DNA of 64,000 nucleotides, taken from NCBI RefSeq assembly GCF_001625215.2, contig NC_030386.2:37761296-37825295 (forward strand). The letters run 5' to 3'. Under the pieces are notes generated by a model. The model was not told the origin of the DNA, did not search any database, and was given only the letters and a program-made list of their open reading frames with translations. Position numbers and translations under genes: made by a program. Shown here piece by piece: positions 54,205-64,000 of the stretch; position 1 is the first letter of the stretch, and the number at the start of each line of letters is the position of its first letter. This stretch comes from Daucus carota subsp. sativus (lineage: Eukaryota; Streptophyta; Magnoliopsida; Apiales; Apiaceae).

Positions 54205-54647
54205 GGCCGTTTGGACAAGTTTAAAAGAAGTGACTTCTTGCTTATATTCAAGAACTGGAGTAGAAGTGAGAAGTAGAAGTAAAATTTTTAAGTTGTTAAA
54301 GTGTTTGGTAACTTTAACTTATAAATTTTTCCTTAGTGTTTGGATAATTTGACTTATAAGTTCGTGCCGTGTTTGGTATTATAAAATATTTTTTTTAAAA
54401 TTTTTTTTATTGATAATAGATAAAATTTGGTAAAAAAATATAAAATAATAAAGACAGATATTTGTTTTAAATTTTTTTTGAAGTGAGTCGATATAGTGAA
54501 AAAGTAATTATTTTTTCCGTTTATTTTAGCATTGAAAATACTGAAAAGCGAAACTAGGTGCAAGGGAGTGTGAGCTCATTAGATTTTTCCGTCACTGACA
54601 ATAAGAAAGTGTGAAGCGAGAAGCAGAAAAAGAAGTAACAAAACTGA
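54205..54647. mobile_element. MITE of the GGGGCCGTTTGGACAAG family, copy 1
   Basis: It begins GGGGCCGTTTGGACAAGTTT, followed by AAAAGAAGTGA and many GAAGTGAGAAGTAGAAG words. The element at about 62700-62915 shows the same start and internal words in inverse orientation. The right limit is uncertain because another element abuts it. Confidence 0.55.
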
Positions 54648-54838
54648 GGGGGTGTTTGGATCGAAGAAGCGCTAGCTTCCTTCCTACTTTTTAGCGCTAG
54701 CTTCCTTCCTGCTTTTTTTCTCCAAAAAAAGCGCTCCAGTTTTTTTGTCCAAACAAGTCTTGGGCTTCTTCTTAAAAAAAAGCTTGAAGTGGGCTTCTCC
54801 TTAAAAGAATCTGGCGCTTTTTCGATCCAAACACCCCC
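54648..54838. mobile_element. Short MITE with about 25-bp terminal inverted repeats
   Basis: The left end GGGGGTGTTTGGATCGAAGA and the right end (inverse TCGATCCAAACACCCCC) form a near-perfect inverted repeat that continues into AGCGC. Internally, GCGCTAGCTTCCTTCCT is duplicated. The target duplication is unclear (TGA on the left, TAA on the right), so the superfamily is open; hAT or PIF/Harbinger are possible. Confidence 0.7.
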
Positions 54839-55424
54839 TAAATAAACGATATACGTAACTAACAATCACTGGGCCGATTATCCCCAATCCGATCATGAAG
54901 CATATTTTGACAATGTTCACAAAATTTATTTGCTAGTAAGAAAAGCACTATCAGTATTCAATTCCCTTGCGCTCTTGCTTCATGTCCTAAAATTGTTGGG
55001 TTGAGTCTCAATGGAAACACACAGAAACATGCATGTCAGACACAAGGCATGCGGGTTCATGAAGATCTGCAATACTGATAGTGCTTGATCTAAAGAACAA
55101 GCACATAAGGTCGAAGCATCATGGACAAGGCAATAAACTTCAAACATAGTACGAGAACATCAACAATATTAATTAAATCATCTCTCAACAACAAATAAGC
55201 CATCTCTAAGAGCAAATAAGCCTTCAGATGACGTAAAACCCTAGGAACGTTACACAATACAAGGATTGCAACAGTGAATACTAGACTTGCTACATGGACA
55301 GGAGACTGATACTTCTGAAAAGAAATCCTAGAACTTATACGTTACAACTGCGGCTGGGGAACATAATCCACTTAGAACGACAAGATGCCATAACTTGTAA
55401 GCAGAGCCAGCTCGATGGGAACCC

Positions 55425-57946
55425 TTAACAAAATTTCCAGCGGTTATCACAGTTCACACATGTCACATATGTTGTCATGGGTTCATCAGCACTCCGAGTC
55501 TGCATCTGATAGTAAGTACACTCATTTTTCTTACACCGGCCGCACTTGAATTGATCAGTACTGGCCTGTCGTGCTCCTCCTCGCTCACAATCAAACAAGG
55601 CTTTATCTTTTATTTCTTTGTTCTGACGCTGCCTCTCGTCACTTGCCATTTCTTCAGGAGTCATAAGCAGAACTTGATCAGGCTTGACATGCCCAAGAAG
55701 GATTTTCCTCCGAAAATCAGGGTTCTGGGAATCCTTGATATTAAACATTATTGATCTATACTTGAACTTCTGTGCCCCGTTAGATTTGCCCCACTTCTCA
55801 TACATAGCCGACTCCAAGGAAACAGCAACTCTATATGGGTCAGAGGCGTCTGCTTCTTCTCGTAGTTCTTCACCAACCTCACCTGAAACTTTAAGTAAAG
55901 CCTCTGATAACAGCTCTCGAACTTTATCACGCAACGGATCCTTACAGAGAGTAACAGAAGACATCTTGGGAGGAGCGGTGCTTCCTATTGGTCTCACTGT
56001 TGCTCTAGGTTTTCTCACATCAGAAGTCACTTCTTTGGTTATTTCTTTTTCAACTTTCGAGGAATTCCCAGAAGAACTCTTTTCGATCTTGAAACTATCG
56101 AAATGTTCAACCTTTTTTACAGTGGATATACTTTCAGACTTTGAAATTGTCTCAGACACCAGAGAGCTGCTGGAGTTTGTTTTCTCAAGCTTCACATTTT
56201 CTGTTTTGGAGGCCTTCTCAACCTTCACTGAGTTCACCCTTGCAAACTTCTTAGCACCAGAAGTATGGACAGGCTCTTCTTTTACGGAATCTTTGCTAAC
56301 CAAGTTCCCATTTTTCTTACTCTTTGTTGTTTCCTCGACAATTATATTCTTCCATACACCAATCAAGTTGGAAGCCAAAGTCTGAATCCTCTTCCTAGGA
56401 TGTTTCGTTAAGTGTCGAAGTTGTTTACCAACCTAAAATGTCAAATTCGATATTTAGAAATCTTGGTTTTTAAAGTGCAAACTTGCACTCTGAAACACAA
56501 CTACACAACCCCTCAGAACTAAACTTACTAGAAGGTCTATGCAGCAATACAGGGCAGTATGTTAATCCCAAAACACAGGAAACATCTACTAAAACATCTA
56601 ATATTAAAGAATACACATGATGTAGTTATGGTAAAGGATATGATATATATTAGTATGCTAAATTATGTGATAAGATGCATGGCACGCTAAATTACGTAAT
56701 CGAATCCATGGAAACACTACATTAAAGTATTGCTAATCTTATATGTATATTAGATGCTTACAGATATATCATGGCTCATGGCTGATATGCGATATATACC
56801 AAGGTAAATAGGCATACATTAGCTATAAGATTGATATTCATTAATTACAACCTTAAGTTTGCGTTCATAAATCTTCAGAAACAAACACAAGTTTAAAGAA
56901 AAATCAGTATATAGCAGCAAATTTTAGTTTTTGAAGGACAACTTGCAACTCTGAATCATATGGTCCCAGTAAAGCATTTACAATCAGGTATAGTTACAGA
57001 AGTAACTGAATACATTATGCTATCTTACATAGCCTTTGATTAGACAAACAAACACACCCCTTTCCTAATCAAAGACGGTGGAAGAACCCAATTTAGATGC
57101 ATCCAACCTAAGAAACCTAATTCAAACGAAAACTTTATGGCAAACTTAAACTCAACCTCCCAAGTTTCGGACCTACGTTACCAAATGTAAAATCTACAAA
57201 TCTCTCTAAAATGACCTATAAAGAGCTTATCAACGATAGTTTCCCTTGGCTCTTAATCATAATTCTCTCCTTCACCATTAAAAAGACAAATTTACAACAA
57301 AGACACTCGAAATCACAAGTAAACAGTAAAAATAGATTACACAACATAACAAGATAATATATCCCGATGAAACACGCTGGCATATATCACATACGTCTGC
57401 CACAAATACAATAGTACTAAAGAAAATCAGATATTGCATTCCCACAACATCAATCCAATACCAAATAAAAAACTAAAAAAGTCCAATCTTTTTAAGTTGA
57501 ATCACTATATGACGACAATTTATAACAGACCACCATAAATAGTTTAAATACACTGTACATACGAAAAAGAATTTCAAAAATAAAATAAAATCATCAAGCA
57601 CTTCCGAAAATTAGGGTTGATAATCCAAGAACCACCACCAAACAGGCCAACTATTCGAAAATAATCAAAATCCAATCTTTTCAACTTCAATCACTATATC
57701 ATCCAATTAGGCTATAACAAAAAAAAATAAAAAATTAGAAACAGAAAGTTAAAACACACACAAAAACACACGCATATATACCTGAGTAGAGACAAGGAGT
57801 TGATAATTAACAGGGAACTTCTTGAGCTGTTTCAACGCATCAACGCATCGGTCTTCTTCCGGCGACGACTCCTCCACTCCGTCGCCGGCGGCCAAATCGG
57901 CCGACTTTTTCGCCGCCTCGTACAGCTCAATTAGCTCCGCCTCCAT
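55425..57946 (-). CDS. TFIIS: Transcription elongation factor TFIIS
   Basis: Two exons (57782-57946 and 55425-56432) give 390 residues in phase. Domain I (LW/TFIIS N-terminal, about 1-85) spans the splice junction (RCVDALKQLKKFPVNYQLLV, then GKQLRHLTKHPRKRIQTLAS). A Ser/Lys-rich linker follows (about 85-210). Domain II begins at DPLRDKVRELLSEALLKV (about 227) and contains YRSIMFNIKDSQNPDFRRKI. Domain III is the C-terminal zinc ribbon: CGRCKKNEC, the acidic RSADEP hairpin that enters the polymerase active site, and CVNCDNRWKFC. All four zinc cysteines and the catalytic Asp-Glu pair are present, so the protein should be able to stimulate transcript cleavage by backtracked RNA polymerase II in the nucleus. 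The intron is about 1.35 kb. Confidence 0.96.
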
Positions 57947-59249
57947 TACTCAAAACAGCCCTACAACTCAAATTGAACAATCAATTGAAGAAGATAAGAT
58001 AAACATCAAATCTTGGCATATACATACAACATATAGATACAATACCTCTGAAGCCGCGAGTGAATTTAGAGGAAGAAGATAATAAGATGTTACCGGGTCG
58101 GGCAGGATTTAATAGGTCAATTTGAGGCTGGGCTTGATGGTGTTACCCTAAATATCATCTCCAATTTTGACTTTTTTACTATTTATTTTCATTCATATTT
58201 ATAAATAATATAATGGTGATGTGTTTCATTCAAACTTATCCCGAAATTATTACAAAATATATATTTTTAAAATTATTTAATATTTTATTTAACATAAAAA
58301 TTATAATATACAATAAAACCAAATATATGAAATAGTATAGTTTTGATAGATTAATATTAATTAGTTTTAATCATATATTATTATTTAATATTTTATATCA
58401 ATAGAAATAGTGAGTATTATATAATAATAAATTTTTGAATGTTATGGATATTAATTTATAATTAATAAGCTTTAAATACAAAGCAAGGCTAAATAAATTG
58501 GCATATATGAATATGTGATAGTTCTTTCAAATTCCCCTTACGGTCTTTGAGTATTGACCAAAATTAGAATGCTTTCCGAACTATTAAATTATCCCATGTT
58601 ATTAATCGGTATTTGGGTTATTTTCTCCCATTATTTTAACATTATCCACGTAAGGGTCATATTTATTTGTTAAAATTAAAATAATAAAAAGTGGTTGGTG
58701 AAATCACAAATAGTTCAACTATCGAGTCTTGAGAGTTCAGTCTTCCCAGATCCATCTGTTCTTCAAAATTCAATGACCACTTCAGTTGTGTTTCTTCTGA
58801 ATATAATGGGTTATCATACTATTTCTCTAAATGAATTCATAAATAAATAAATACATCAAAAATATTTCTAATGCTTTAGAGCATTAATGACGCTCTCTCA
58901 GCCTTGAGAGTATCCCATGTTTCGTATAGCATGCGTTGAAATGGACACACAGATTTTCCTTCATTTCAAAACTTCCAGGTACACTCCCTCTAACCCACCG
59001 TTGTTAAAAATTCAAATGACTATCAAAAATTTGAATTTTCTTGTTATTGATAATATATTATTTGATATGAATATCCAGCTGGTACAAATTTACAAGTTCA
59101 AATTATGCTTCACCATATCAGCTGTGAGATGGATATAATGATGTTCTTTTGGTGCATGTATGTGATGAATTTTGAAACCAAAACTATCATTAAATATAAT
59201 ATTTGGTACCTTAATTTTAAGTGTAAGCTAAATTTATGTGTATCTAACT

Positions 59250-59569
59250 TAGAGATGCACAAAAGATGTTCGGGCCAGATCCAGATCGGGCAAAAAAATT
59301 CGGATTTTTTTAAACCAGATCGGGCCGTGCTTTTTTAAAAATCGGACCGAGTCGGGGCGGGTTTTTCTAAAAATACTTGGCCTGGTTTAGTTATAAAAAG
59401 CCCGGATTTTCCAAAAATCCGGATTTTATCCGGGGTTTTTTGGAAAATACTAAGCCTGTTTTAGGCCCTCGGACCGGATCAGGCCAGACCGAGTTTTTTT
59501 CAGATCGAATTTTTCAGATTTTTTTCCAGATCGGATCGGATCAGATTTCAGATTTTTTGAACATCTCCG
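59250..59569. mobile_element. hAT-type MITE with 8-bp target duplication
   Basis: About 320 bp, flanked by an exact 8-bp direct repeat ATCTAACT (59242-59249 and 59570-59577). The left end TAGAGATGCACAAAAGAT and the inverse of the right end (CGGAGATGTTCAAAAAATC) form the terminal inverted repeat. The inside is rich in CGGGCC, AAAATCCGGATTTT and GATCGGATC words, a texture typical of hAT-derived MITEs in dicots. Exact flanking repeats mean the insertion is well preserved. Confidence 0.88.
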
Positions 59570-60535
59570 ATCTAACTATCCATACTTTGAGAAAGAGTGT
59601 GAGTTGGTTTTGATGTCAACAAGAAGTTAATCAATGCGTATTTGGACGGATACTTGAAACAAGAATATATATATTTTGAAATATTCTTAGTGAATATCCG
59701 AGGTGGTCATAAAGTGAAGATCTTTGAAGCCTTGCACTTGAGAGTGAAAAACTCGCAGCGATTTCAAGTCATTTCTAATCGCACCCTCATTTTTATTTAA
59801 TTATTCACTTCATCTGTTATAATATGATCTGTTTTCTTTTCTTAAAGGAGTATGACCTGTCTGCTTATTTTATTTTTCTCAAATAAATCACTTATTTTTC
59901 AGGACAAATATTAACTTATATTTTATAGAAACAAATGTTTTATTTCTATTTATACTACCTATTATTTTTGTCCATTAAGCTAAAGTAAACTCTTTCCCCA
60001 GCAACAATTACTTGGCGACCCAAAACGAACAGTGTACACCGGTATTAACGAAGACCACAAGTGTTTGGCGAGTGAAGTGCAAGGAAAAGCATCTACAAAT
60101 GACGGGCATGGATTTCCATATATTCTCTGTCGTCCCTCTAGCCCCTTCTCGAAATTAATGTATATGCATGCAGCGAAATATGTATCTCAAAATTCAATTC
60201 CCTTTGAAATAAACCCTGACCTGACCTTCTGTCAAAAAAAAACAAACCCTGACCTGACCATGTACGTAATCAGGAAAGTCTTGTTTGAATATTCGCTTTT
60301 ACTACTATTAACAAGTCAGTTCAAAACTATAAACAGTCGACCACTTACAAGATCAAAATTAAAAATTTGCCCCAAATTTAAACTATATAAATATTACTGT
60401 ATTTTACTATTTTGTATCAACTTTCCGATCTTTATTGATATTTATTATTTTAATTTTTTAAAGAAAATTTGAACTCATAAAAATATTAATTTAAATAAAA
60501 AATTAACTATACAATCAGAATACTTGAAAATATCA

Positions 60536-60715
60536 GTGATGTAAAAAGCGGGAATCGGACTTAATCGGTGAAATCACGGAATAAGGTCTAACCGGGAATT
60601 AATGAGATTGATCGGATAATTAATTAAATAATCAGATATTTAATCAGTTCGACGAGTTACGAGAGTGATTAATTGGTGATTAATCGTAATTAATCACCGA
60701 TTTTTAGAACATGAA
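60536..60715. mobile_element. Dispersed MITE-like repeat, copy 3 (most complete)
   Basis: The left end CAGTGATGTAAAAAGCGG and the inverse of the right end (CATGTTCTAAAAATCGG) form an imperfect inverted repeat of about 17 bp. The interior (GATATTTAATCAGTTCG; GATTAATCGTAATTAATC) matches copies 1 and 2. No exact target duplication was recognised. Confidence 0.6.
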
Positions 60716-61300
60716 AAAATACATGTAAAAAATTATTACTGTGTGGGTTAATAATAATGGACATGGTTGTAATAAAGATCTCTGTCATCTGCTTTTGTCG
60801 TTGCCTAAAATTAGGGAGCAGGGCATTAAGCCGGAAAAGTAACGAGCAAATAATTCCTGAAAGTCCTTATAATTTTCAAACAGAAATAAAATTCTTGAAC
60901 GGCTGAGTCCAATATAAAACTGGAATGCCGAGTCTTCTCGTAGACCCAACGTAAATGAGAGGATTGCATATTATACGCCAGAACTCCTATTTAACCAATA
61001 AAATAATAATAATATTACTGTAATAAACAGACGTTGTGACCCGGTCAGAGATTTCCTAAGCTTCTTCTAAGTTGGACCGTATAAAAAACATACAATTACT
61101 TTGAAACTAGCTTATGTTTCGCACACATTCTTTCTAATAAATTACTTAGGCACCCGCATAGAAAAACACCTCACTGTCTCCATCACAGGATTTTGTGTAC
61201 CTGTATATATATTCACAGCATTCAAACATAATTTGCTAAACCCAAGATTTGTATTCATATTTATTTAATTTATTATTTTTCCGGTTTTCATTTTTTTTTT

Positions 61301-63541
61301 ATGGAGGAGATAGTTTCTTTGATCTATAATGGATGTAGGTTAGCGAGAGACCTTGAAGTTAACCTACCGAATATAGCTAACCAGCCGGAGATGCTGTGGA
61401 ATAACTGCGAAGAGATCATCAGAATCTTTACTGACACGAGGGACCGAATTAATGCTCAGTTTGGCGGCGGGAGTCAAGGTGAAGATGTTGGAGCAATGCA
61501 GCAGTGGCTGAGGTACACTCCTCAGATTGTGCAGCAGCAAGAAGGCGGCTCGGAGGGCGCTGTCGTGGCGCCCTCCGAGGCCGAGCGGTGGGCGGCTGGC
61601 GGCCGTGGGGACCAGCTGCAGCCTGTGGAGGGAGCTGCTAGAGGTGCAACATTTCAGAGAACGAGAAGAAGGTGAGGAACATTAAAACCTCAGAAAATAA
61701 TTTAATATTAATTTAATTGTTAAACTGATTAAAGAAATATTATATATTAATTTTGTTATAAGCATGTAACAAAATAGATATATATTTATGTAATGTGTGA
61801 ATTTTAGGGAAGAGGATGCAGAAAGAAGGATCATAAGAGTACCAGCTCCTCAAATAGGAAACACGGAGATTCCACCGGAAGACGGCTTTACGTGGAGAAA
61901 ATATGGTCAAAAGGAGATTCTCGGTTCTAGATTCCCGCGGTTCGTAATTAAATTATATATGAATTTGATTTTCGCTCATTTAACAGTTCTATAAATTACT
62001 TTTACTAAATTTATATTTAGGGTAATATAATCGGGTCCTGTTTCTTAGTAACCGCGTCTTAGATAAGTGTTATCTAATACACTGTACGGGGGCCGTTAGA
62101 TTTATATTTCAAGGGCTCGGATCCAATCTTGAGTTTTTAATGAATCCGCGGATATTTTCCGCAGAAGGGAAAACTCACTATCCGCGGTTATTTTCCGCGG
62201 AAGGGAGTTTTCCCTATCCATGGATATTTATAGCGGATACATTAAAATCTTAGATTGGATCTGAGTTTTTAAAATATAAATGTAACGGCCCCCGTACAGA
62301 CCGTTGCTAAGGAACAGGACCCAATATAATCATACGTTCATAATTCATACCAATAGCATGCGTTTTTAGAATAAAATAATGATTAAATCCTGCATATTTA
62401 GGGAAATATTTCTAGAAAAAATATCTAAATATATAGAAAACGTCAAACAATCTTAGTATGCGTCGAGATCAAAGAAAGATCCCTGGTCTTCGATCAAATA
62501 ATGTGGGTTTAGAAAAGTCCATCTGCATTTGACTAAGCTAGCCAGCTCCGTTTTCTACTACTAGCTTAATGTAAACGCATTTCTGTCGCTCTCCTACTAT
62601 ACACTTCATGCCTTTGAAGATCTTGACATGCAGACGACTGACTTTTATTTCTAAATTTATGCACATAACAAAAAATATTTTGACAGCAACATATAGTGCT
62701 TGTTTGTTTGCCGGAAGCAGCTTCTGCTTCTGACTTCTCCTTTTATTGACCCGTTTGTGTAAAGAAGTAAAAACACTTTTAAGAAGTTGAGAATGCTAAC
62801 TTCTCTCTCTGCTTCTTTTCCAAACACTTTATTAACTTTTTTACTTCTCACTTCTATTTCACTTCTTTGCTTTATACAAAACATCACTTCTTTTAAACTT
62901 GTCCAAACGGCCCCTATAGTACTGTGTTCACATTATGATTGAAGAATTACGGTCTTCATCATAAAAAATTTAATGTATGCTGCAGGGCATACTATAGATG
63001 CACACACCAGAAGTTATACAACTGTCCTGCAAAGAAGCAAGTCCAGCGGCTTGCCGATGATCCATTCACCTTCGAAGTAATTTACCGGGGAGATCACACG
63101 TGTACCGTATCATCCACAGCCCCCTCCATGTCAGCATTGCCGGAAAACACAGAAGCTTCTAGAGTCATGTTCCAGCAAGCAGCTGGAACAATGAGCAGCA
63201 GCCAGTTGCTGCATTCATCAACCACTACCTCAGTACTTCCGGGAAGCCAGAATTGGCTGTCCATGAGGACACAGCCTGCTGGTCTCGACGCGACAAATAC
63301 TAATAATCCGTTTGTTAACATGCATATGTTTAGTAATATTAGTGGCATGGTGGAGAGTAGCAGTGGAGTGGCCGGGCCTTCGACGATGAGAGATGCTGGT
63401 GATCAGTACTATGAACCATTGGCGGAATTCGTGGATGTTATGTTTAATTCGGGGACTAGTAGCAACTCGAACATGGATCATATTTTTTCTGCGGATATAG
63501 AAGATCATAAATGGGACAGTGGGGAAGACAAACAAGACTAG
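61301..63541 (+). CDS. WRKY55: WRKY transcription factor, group III (WRKY55-like)
   Basis: Three exons (61301-61671, 61808-61939, 62986-63541) give 352 residues in phase. The N-terminus has the group III alpha-helical start ([18 protein letters not shown]). The WRKY domain (about 150-215) contains [20 protein letters not shown], then [16 protein letters not shown], and ends YRGDHTC. The zinc ligands are Cx7C and HxC, the C2HC type that defines group III. The intron after the Arg of SRFPR is at the position conserved in this group. The Ser/Thr-rich C-terminus with acidic end ([16 protein letters not shown]) is probably an activation region. Group III members WRKY54, 55 and 70 control salicylate signalling, senescence and defence in Arabidopsis; domain wording and location fit WRKY55. 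The Gly/Ala/Glu-rich stretch encoded near 61540-61640 is unusually GC-rich for this window. Intron 2 carries two MITEs. Confidence 0.92.
62033..62322. mobile_element. Mutator-type MITE in WRKY intron 2, with exact 9-bp target duplication
   Basis: 290 bp flanked by AATATAATC at 62024-62032 and 62323-62331. The left end GGGTCCTGTTTCTTAGTAAC and the inverse of the right end (GGGTCCTGTTCCTTAGCAAC) match closely. A second inverted pair inside (GTACGGGGGCCGTTA and TAACGGCCCCCGTAC) extends the fold. Internal CCGCGGATATTTTCCGC words are themselves palindromic. A 9-bp duplication is typical of Mutator-like elements. Confidence 0.88.
62700..62915. mobile_element. MITE of the GGGGCCGTTTGGACAAG family, copy 2 (inverted), in WRKY intron 2
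   Basis: Its right end (AAACTTGTCCAAACGGCCCC) is the inverse of the left end of the copy at 54205. It is flanked by TATAGT on both sides (about 62693-62698 and 62916-62921). The left end is weakly conserved (GCTTGTTTGTTTGCCGG). It lies only about 70 bp upstream of the exon 3 acceptor at 62985. Confidence 0.6.
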
Positions 63542-63763
63542 TCATCCTGATACTCAATTCTTTTTCCTTTGACAGCATTCTTAATTAGTATATGGGTAAT
63601 TATTTTTCACAATAAAAGTATGTAAATTTTAGGGTACACTGCTGAAAACGAAGTCTTTTTAGTCTGATGTACGACTAAATTGTACTTATAATTACTTGGT
63701 AAATTAGTTACTGAGTTTGATTCATTCTTTTTGATATATATACATTGTAAGTAAGTTTCGAAA

Positions 63764-63990
63764 TTATCTGATATATATAACAGATGTACGTAGATTCATC
63801 CCTTGATAATGCACTAGCCAGTTCCTTACCAGCTTCCTGCAGCTCGTCATTGCTAATTTTGTGCATTTTCTAACAATTGGAATTTGGTTCAGTGCTGGTA
63901 GATCTTCATAGTCCCCTTCCTTTTCTTGTACGGATTTTTGTATTTCATCCACCTTTGGAAGAACTTCCAAGTTAATCGATCCCTATCATC
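63764..63990 (-). other. Possible exon fragment at right edge, unidentified
   Basis: An open stretch reading VDEIQKSVQEKEGDYEDL and LAMTSCRKLVRNWL, with a possible acceptor (GATGATAG) near 63985. The second phrase loosely recalls the TFIIS N-terminal (LW) fold of MED26/IWS1-type proteins, but the match is weak. There is no ATG in the window, and no downstream exon was seen before the WRKY 3' end. It may be a fragment or chance. Confidence 0.2.
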
Positions 63991-64000
63991 TCCCCCCATA

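Larger units (their letters stand above)
53220..55420. other. Intergenic region with two MITEs
   Basis: No gene. It contains the MITE copies at 54205-54647 and 54648-54838. The frame at 54554-54865 is a by-product of these repeats. Confidence 0.55.
58085..61290. other. Intergenic region between divergent TFIIS and WRKY genes
   Basis: No gene supported in about 3.2 kb. It contains a hAT-type MITE (59250-59569), dispersed repeat copy 3 (60536-60715) and a 33-bp spaced duplication (AAACCCTGACCTGACC near 60210 and 60244). Open frames at 58917-60472 are unsupported. The last few hundred bases are the WRKY promoter. Confidence 0.55.

Noticed and set aside
55684-56385. Open frame of 233 codons on the plus strand opposite TFIIS exon 2
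   Set aside because: Antisense shadow of a strongly conserved coding exon; its Phe/Ser/Leu-rich composition is the usual by-product.
58917-59613. Several open frames on the plus strand between TFIIS and WRKY
   Set aside because: They are short, lack family patterns, and the later ones read through the hAT-type MITE at 59250-59569.

Overview
The window is plant nuclear DNA from a dicot. The genes have short exons with GT-AG introns, intergenic DNA is AT-rich, miniature inverted-repeat transposons (MITEs) are common, and every protein belongs to a plant family. An asterid, perhaps from the carrot family, is a guess based on the divergent acetylenase-type FAD2. I found no bacterial, organellar or viral sequence, no LTR retrotransposon and no CRISPR array. 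Splice models were built by hand. Apart from the first gene, whose exon joint is unresolved, and the doubtful fragment at the right edge, the coding length of every multi-exon gene is a multiple of three.

Layout from left to right. A nucleotide-diphospho-sugar transferase-like gene is cut by the left edge (minus). Next come an intact divergent FAD2-type desaturase with an altered first histidine box (2627-3775, minus), ribosomal protein L7 (4893-6641, minus), a COP1-interacting-protein-related gene in ten exons (9043-14464, minus) and an ATG18C/D-type autophagy PROPPIN (17419-21269, minus). A MIR319 precursor follows (about 26270-26453, minus). On the plus strand are a Coa1/Tim21-like mitochondrial protein (31110-35325), a DUF7787-type protein (36388-37871), an h9/CXXS2-like thioredoxin (39340-40522), a NAB-domain (NETWORKED/KIP1-like) coiled-coil protein (43056-45234) and an EDR4-like zinc-ribbon protein (50266-53213). 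Transcription elongation factor TFIIS (55425-57946) is on the minus strand, and a WRKY55-like group III transcription factor (61301-63541) is on the plus strand.

The right two thirds (ATG18, MIR319, Coa1/Tim21-like, thioredoxin, EDR4-like, WRKY) match, as I remember them, the contents of two duplicated Arabidopsis blocks: At2g40740-At2g40810 (WRKY55, WRKY54, CXXS2, At2g40800, MIR319C, ATG18C) and At3g56400-At3g56440 (WRKY70, DUF3133, thioredoxin, At3g56430, ATG18D). This looks like an old conserved neighbourhood rather than an operon-like or newly assembled cluster. Several genes in it bear on stress, senescence and defence (ATG18, miR319, EDR4-like, WRKY), but a shared pathway is inference.

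The most informative non-genic content is the MITE population. It includes a Stowaway nested in a Stowaway, a pair of elements bounded by (TA)n tracts, a hAT-type MITE with an exact 8-bp target duplication, a Mutator-type MITE with an exact 9-bp duplication inside a WRKY intron, and a dispersed family of three copies. I did not find a wholly new biological system. The best leads are the altered desaturase active site, the (TA)n-bounded element family, the recent in-frame 39-residue duplication in the NAB protein and the dithiol active site of the CXXS2-position thioredoxin.
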